A stretch of 13,976 nt of DNA, from contig JAVTVZ010000057.1 in assembly GCA_032229625.1 (NCBI GenBank), positions 1-13,976 on the forward strand, read 5' to 3'. A program made the position numbers and the translations under genes. Positions 10,507 through 13,976 of the stretch are shown here, in pieces (position 1 is the stretch's first letter; the number at the start of each line of letters is the position of its first letter). The DNA comes from Kineosphaera sp032229625. Lineage in GTDB: Bacteria > Actinomycetota > Actinomycetes > Actinomycetales > Dermatophilaceae. Under the pieces are notes generated by a model. The model saw only the letters and a program-made list of their open reading frames with translations, was not told where the DNA came from and did not search any database.

Positions 10507-11649
10507 TCAGCGCCGCTCGAGGATGTCAAGCGGATCAAGTCGCGTGGCCTTCCACGCGGGGAACAACGCGCCGACGAGCAGGATCGCCACGACGCCAAGA
10601 ACGAGTTGGGGCAGGATCGAGGTGTCGAGCAACTGCAATTGCACGCTGAACGCCTGCATCCCGAAGGAGCTCACCAACGGTTGCCCGATCACCCCGATGA
10701 CCCCCGCCAGGATCAGGCCCATGACAACGACGGCGGCCGCGTCCGCGACGACGAGAGTGGCGATGTCGACGGGCGTCGCGCCCACCGCGCGGGACAATCC
10801 GAAGAACCATGTCCGATCCCGGAGCATGATGAGTTGCGCCACCAGGATGCCCAGACCCCCGAGCAAGAGCACCCCCCAGGCGATGGCCCCGTAGACGATC
10901 TGGACGCCCTGGCTGGCAGCTCGCACGGCTTCTCCAGAATCGAGCCTGAACGCCGTGAACACATCTCGGGGATTGTATGCCATGCGCTGGATCTCGTCGG
11001 AGAACGAGGTGAGCAGGGCCCCTTGAAGCGCGTCCGTCATATCTCCTTGTCTGCCCGTGATGACAATGAACTCATATTGCTCGGGCGTCGCCTTGACCAG
11101 CTTCACCTGGGGGGCATAAGCCTCCTCGACGAACACCGTACTTGCTCCCCACAGGCGTTTCCCAACTTCGTCGGGAAAGTGGAGCGACGTGCCTGGCACG
11201 TCGAGCCCCGCGAGGCAGAATGCCACTCCGGCGGGGAGATTCTCACCGAAGGGCAGTCGTACCGGCCCGTAGTTGGCATCTCGAAGCACCGAGATGTTCG
11301 CCTCGCCCATCCCCGTGAACGGGGGACACATCGGTGTTTGCGCACCGAAGCTCTCGACCGCCCGCAGCGGCCGCGCGCTGAAGGGCTCGACAGCCCGTGC
11401 GACGCGGGCCGTCAGCTCGGAGCCGCTGAATCCGAGGTCGCGCATGAAGCTCACCCGGTATGTGCCGGCCGCGCCGGCGTCGGTCTCGATGGCCTCCTGC
11501 AACTGGTCCGTCGAAGCGCGAGAGAGGGCAGAGACAGCGAGGAAGATCACGAATCCGATGGCGATGAGCAGCGAGAGCAGCGCGAAGCGCCCCGGCGATT
11601 GCCGGTGACCTCGGAGGGCCTGGCCGGCGACCCGAGACAGCCGCCTCAT
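10507..11649 (-). CDS. ABC transporter permease, FtsX/MacB type
   Basis: This 380-aa membrane subunit has the MacB/FtsX topology: one N-terminal helix (about residues 22-42), a large extracytoplasmic domain of about 200 residues, and three C-terminal helices (about 250-274, 298-321, 346-365). It ends in the typical A-T-R-L-D-P-L-D-I-L-E-R-R tail. Such permeases drive mechanotransmission-type export of peptides, antibiotics or lipoproteins instead of forming a classical channel. The ATG at 11649 is chosen because it overlaps the ATPase stop as ATGA. An in-frame GTG at 11658 would add three residues. The gene is last in an operon of adaptor, ATPase and permease. Its end is only 21 bases from the convergent end of the DHOD-like gene, with no hairpin between. 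The substrate is unknown. It is shorter than the 600-700-aa membrane proteins usually linked to lactococcin-972-type peptides. Confidence 0.88.
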   Translation of the reverse strand: MRRLSRVAGQALRGHRQSPGRFALLSLLIAIGFVIFLAVSALSRASTDQLQEAIETDAGAAGTYRVSFMRDLGFSGSELTARVARAVEPFSARPLRAVESFGAQTPMCPPFTGMGEANISVLRDANYGPVRLPFGENLPAGVAFCLAGLDVPGTSLHFPDEVGKRLWGASTVFVEEAYAPQVKLVKATPEQYEFIVITGRQGDMTDALQGALLTSFSDEIQRMAYNPRDVFTAFRLDSGEAVRAASQGVQIVYGAIAWGVLLLGGLGILVAQLIMLRDRTWFFGLSRAVGATPVDIATLVVADAAAVVVMGLILAGVIGVIGQPLVSSFGMQAFSVQLQLLDTSILPQLVLGVVAILLVGALFPAWKATRLDPLDILERR

Positions 11650-12383
11650 GAGAGGCACCTGTGCTGCAGGCGTCCGTGGACCAGCTGGAGGCGGACCTGT
11701 GCACCGCCGGCCACGGCCTCGTCGTGGGTGACGATGACCACGGTCGTGCCCAGGTCCGTCGAGAGAGCGAAGAGATCGCGCGCGATGTCCCCGGCCGTGT
11801 CTTCGTCGAGATTGCCCGTCGGCTCGTCGGCGATCAGCAGCGCGGGGTCGTTGAACAGTGCGCGAGCGATGGCCACGCGCTGCCGCTGGCCACCGGACAT
11901 CGCCGATGGCCTCCGCGTCGCCAGAGACCCCACGCCCAGGCGTTCCAGCAGATCGGTCGCCTTTCGGCGTGCCACTCGCCGGGAGACCTGCTGGTCGCGC
12001 GCATAGGCCCAGGGGAGGATGACGTTGTCCGCTGCGTCGGCCCCGTAGTCGAGATGGAAACTCTGAAAAACGATTCCTACATGAGAACTGCGCATATACG
12101 CGAGATCCCGCTCACTCAGGGACTCGACTTCTCGACCCCTGATGATCACGCGCCCTGATGTCGGACGCCGCAGCAGCGACATGACCGAGACGAGTGTCGA
12201 CTTCCCCGACCCGGAGCGCCCCTGGATGGCGGTGGAGGTGCCTCGTCGGAAAGTGTGGCTGAAGTCGGCCAGGGCGTGGACGGATTCGCCACCGACCCGA
12301 TAGGAGACGTGGACAGCGTCGAGCACGACGTCGGTCGCCTCGATGTGCGTTCCCTCCGGGTCCCGCATGCGGCCGATCCTCAC
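11646..12383 (-). CDS. ABC transporter ATP-binding protein, MacB/LolD type
   Basis: The 245-aa ATPase powers the neighbouring FtsX/MacB-like permease. It has Walker A GRSGSGKS (55-62), a Q-loop V-F-Q-S-F-H (Gln107), signature M-S-G-G-Q-R-Q-R-V (162-170; Met replaces the usual Leu), Walker B A-L-L-I-A-D-E (181-187) followed by P-T-G-N-L-D, and the H-loop V-T-H-D (His220). The P-T-G-N-L-D sequence and small size place it in the MacB/LolD/FtsE subgroup. The start is GTG 12383, overlapping the stop of the lipoprotein gene (GTGA), and the end overlaps the permease ATG (ATGA). Both junctions imply translational coupling. An ATG at 12368 is a less likely start. All catalytic motifs look intact. Confidence 0.95.
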   Translation of the reverse strand: MRIGRMRDPEGTHIEATDVVLDAVHVSYRVGGESVHALADFSHTFRRGTSTAIQGRSGSGKSTLVSVMSLLRRPTSGRVIIRGREVESLSERDLAYMRSSHVGIVFQSFHLDYGADAADNVILPWAYARDQQVSRRVARRKATDLLERLGVGSLATRRPSAMSGGQRQRVAIARALFNDPALLIADEPTGNLDEDTAGDIARDLFALSTDLGTTVVIVTHDEAVAGGAQVRLQLVHGRLQHRCLS

Positions 12384-13324
12384 GACTGCGCTCGCTGCAG
12401 GGCCTGACCCTCACGCAGACCTGCGTCGACCACCCGCATCACTCCGTCGGTCGCACCAAGCACCACCGGGACCCGTCGGCTGCCCCCGCCGTCGATCACT
12501 GTCACGAACGGCGAGTCGGACGTGTTGTCGTAGCGAACGGCGATCGTCGGTACCAACAGCGCATTTTTGATGGTTCGGGCGCTGAGGGCGAGCCTGGCCC
12601 GCAATCCCACCGCAGTCTCCACCCACCCAGGCAGGCGGCAGTGCGCTCGCGCGGCAACAGCAGAGGTGGTCGTATCCTCCGAACCGGCCGGCGCACCGGC
12701 AGGTGGCTGCTCCAACCAGAGCGATTTGCACGCCGCCTGGAACTGGCCGGACGGCGTCTCCACCGTGGCCGCCCCTTCATATCGCATACTTCGGAAGCGC
12801 ATCTCCTGCAGCGGCGTAAAGGTCACGACCACATCAATGCCCTCGGCGACGATCCGCGGGCGATTCTGATCGAGCTCCAGGCGTCCACCGACAGGTGCTT
12901 GGACAGCACCCACCCACTGCTTGGCGCGCACTTCTTCACTCTTCGCCAGCGCCGACGGCGCTTCATCCTCGGGAGCGGAAGCCACGAGCCGCCCGATCGC
13001 TTCACCTGCTCGAACTGTCCGCGGCAACTCCCCGGCGGGCTGGTAGCGCACCCCCGACGGCACGTCGAAGCCCACCTCCGACCCCCGCTGAACCACGCCG
13101 TCCAAGCGGTAGGTCGCCGTAAAGTCGCGTCGCTGCACGAGTAGAGGAGTCGCGTCAGACTTGGTGGACTCGATATTCGAGCTGCCCACCGTGCCCTGTT
13201 GCGCCACATCCGCCTGGCGCGGGGGCTGAGTTGACGTGCAACCCAAAAGTGCCAGTGTCGACGCCACGGCCACCCACATGAGTGGCGCTAGGTCGTTACG
13301 GCGGCGTCGCGGGGTGCGCGGCAT
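12380..13324 (-). CDS. Lipoprotein periplasmic-adaptor-like subunit of ABC exporter (HlyD/MacA-type)
   Basis: The 314-aa protein begins with R-R-R-R (6-9), a hydrophobic stretch (about 13-28) and the lipobox A-L-L-G-C with Cys29, so it should be an extracellular membrane-anchored lipoprotein. A linker rich in Ser/Gln/Thr follows, then beta-rich segments. The region R-A-R-L-A-L-S-A-R-T-I-K-N-A-L-L-V-P-T-I-A-V (242-263), then V-P-V-V-L-G-A-T-D-G (285-294) and D-A-G-L-R-E-G (300-306), match the membrane-proximal end of HlyD/MacA/YknX adaptors. No long coiled-coil hairpin is present, as expected without an outer membrane. Cys199 and Cys229 might form a disulfide. I chose ATG 13324 because it places the signal peptide at the N-terminus; the frame stays open to 13717. 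The stop overlaps the ATPase GTG start. It is first gene of the exporter operon, reading away from the secreted peptide gene. Confidence 0.8.
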   Translation of the reverse strand: MPRTPRRRRNDLAPLMWVAVASTLALLGCTSTQPPRQADVAQQGTVGSSNIESTKSDATPLLVQRRDFTATYRLDGVVQRGSEVGFDVPSGVRYQPAGELPRTVRAGEAIGRLVASAPEDEAPSALAKSEEVRAKQWVGAVQAPVGGRLELDQNRPRIVAEGIDVVVTFTPLQEMRFRSMRYEGAATVETPSGQFQAACKSLWLEQPPAGAPAGSEDTTTSAVAARAHCRLPGWVETAVGLRARLALSARTIKNALLVPTIAVRYDNTSDSPFVTVIDGGGSRRVPVVLGATDGVMRVVDAGLREGQALQRAQS

Positions 13325-13397
13325 AGGGTTTTCTGAGGACACACTGTAAGCGTACGCCCGAATCCCCTCCGACAGAAGGACTGGGCTCGATGAGTCC

Positions 13398-13426
13398 TTG
13401 ATGCGCATCTTGGACGATCGTATAGA
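13398..13426 (+). promoter_or_regulatory. Putative sigma-70 promoter for the secreted peptide gene
   Basis: ttgatg (13398-13403) and tataga (13421-13426) are spaced by 17 bases, each matching four of six consensus positions. The pair lies in an unusually AT-rich patch of the divergent 226-base region between the lipoprotein and peptide genes. Transcription would start near 13433 and leave a leader of roughly 118 bases before ATG 13551. No equally good pair was found on the minus strand for the exporter operon. Confidence 0.45.
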
Positions 13427-13539
13427 TTTATCCGAGAATACCCTGCTTGACGCGAGACCCCCCCCACTGGCCATACCCTGAGCATCTGTCGACGGACACC
13501 ACAAGGCGACTCCGCGAAAGATCCCCCTCGCGCTCATCC

Positions 13540-13545
13540 AGGAGG
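13540..13545 (+). promoter_or_regulatory. Perfect Shine-Dalgarno of the secreted peptide gene
   Basis: aggagg five bases before ATG 13551 is the strongest ribosome site seen in the window. It fixes the start and predicts high translation, arguing that the gene was, or is, functional despite the internal stop. Confidence 0.85.
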
Positions 13546-13550
13546 ACAGC

Positions 13551-13976
13551 ATGCAAAGCAGGGTTAAGCGAGGGAGGCTTCTGGCGCGTGGAGCTTTCGC
13601 AACGGCCACCAGCCTGGGACTGTTGGTAGCGCTCGGCGCGTCCGGCCAGTCCGCAACAGTCACGGCCACGACGCCGGTGAGCTGCGACATGGGCATCACG
13701 AAGACCGACTTCCGCAAGGTTGGCCACTATCCCAATGGAAACATCTGGGTTAAGCAGAACAGCTCGCTGCCGGTGTCGACAACAACGGTTTGGGCACGTC
13801 GCGAAGGTGGCGGCTCCCTATCGGCCCAGAATGTCGGAAACGGAGGCACAGTCTCATGGTAAAATAGAGCCGCAGGGGAGTACGTCTTCTCTGCGCGCCG
13901 CTCGACCACCACGGACTGCAACGGCTCCTACCCGGGCGAAGGAAACTACAATTTCAACTACACCATAGGCTACTAG
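13551..13976 (+). pseudogene. Secreted small protein gene interrupted by in-frame TAA
   Basis: From ATG 13551 the frame gives a Sec signal peptide: R-V-K-R-G-R (4-9), a hydrophobic core about 14-30, and likely cleavage after V-T-A (residue 39). The mature part begins T-T-P-V-S-C. Codon 104 (13860-13862) is TAA. The same frame then stays open for 37 more codons to a TAG at 13974-13976, reading N-R-A-A-G-E-Y-V-F-S onward and ending N-Y-N-F-N-Y-T-I-G-Y. The halves look like one protein: each has one Cys (45 and 123) and similar Gly/Ser/Thr/aromatic composition. Size, secretion signal and aromatic C-terminus loosely recall lactococcin-972-type bacteriocins, but no decisive motif is present, so I leave the family open. 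The perfect Shine-Dalgarno and possible promoter suggest expression. The alternatives are a real 103-aa product, a sequencing error, or a nonsense mutation. The exporter operon reads divergently from it. Confidence 0.65.

Noticed and set aside
13551..13976. Firm call as a lactococcin-972 bacteriocin
   Set aside because: The resemblance is limited to size, secretion signal, an AG-containing segment and an aromatic end. No diagnostic motif could be confirmed by eye, and the two cysteines and the exporter type differ from the classical system.
13856..13976. Separate downstream gene after the TAA
   Set aside because: The only nearby ATG (13856) runs into a stop after two codons, and there is no ribosome site. 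The downstream part is best read as a continuation of the interrupted frame.

Overview
The window looks like a chromosomal segment of a high-GC Gram-positive bacterium (an actinomycete). G+C is very high (for example 43 of 60 bases at 5581-5640), third codon positions are G/C-rich, GTG starts occur, genes overlap at stop/start codons, and the repertoire (YbdD, DapB, SSS symporter, nifJ with flavoprotein neighbours, lipoprotein-linked ABC exporter) fits that group. The pyruvate:ferredoxin oxidoreductase suggests a facultative anaerobe or an organism that meets low oxygen. I cannot name genus or species from the sequence. The assembly has one 100-N gap at 1600-1699.

Layout. (1) 1-707: a gene-poor stretch, a small ybdD-type gene (371-586, +) and short direct repeats. 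(2) 708-1454 (-): dapB of the lysine/diaminopimelate pathway. (3) 1484-1726: a strong terminator-type hairpin and a 14-bp tandem repeat that runs into the assembly gap. (4) 1716-3764 (-): a two-gene membrane unit, a sodium:solute symporter followed by a two-helix small membrane protein. (5) 3765-4124: divergent intergenic region with a 9-bp tandem repeat and two palindromes. (6) 4125-10485 (+): a tight three-gene redox operon, made of a GltD/DsrL-like FAD/NAD(P)/Fe-S protein, NifJ (PFOR) and a dihydroorotate-dehydrogenase-like flavoprotein. (7) 10507-13324 (-): a translationally coupled lipoprotein adaptor, ABC ATPase and FtsX/MacB-type permease. (8) 13325-13976 (+): a lower-GC divergent region and a secreted small-protein gene with a perfect Shine-Dalgarno, interrupted by an in-frame TAA.

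How the genes may work together. The redox operon could oxidise pyruvate (NifJ) to acetyl-CoA and CO2, passing low-potential electrons through Fe-S clusters to the GltD-like subunit and on to NAD(P)+. The DHOD-like FMN protein is a possible extra acceptor or donor. Together the GltD-like and DHOD-like proteins contain all the modules of dihydropyrimidine dehydrogenase in rearranged form, but the DHOD-like protein lacks the usual catalytic loop. The right-hand block resembles a MacAB/YknXYZ-type peptide or antibiotic efflux (or self-protection) system facing a divergent secreted peptide gene. Whether that peptide is its substrate is inference.

The most interesting points are the redistributed redox operon, the interrupted secreted-peptide gene beside an exporter, and the tandem repeat that starts exactly at a stop codon and coincides with the assembly gap.
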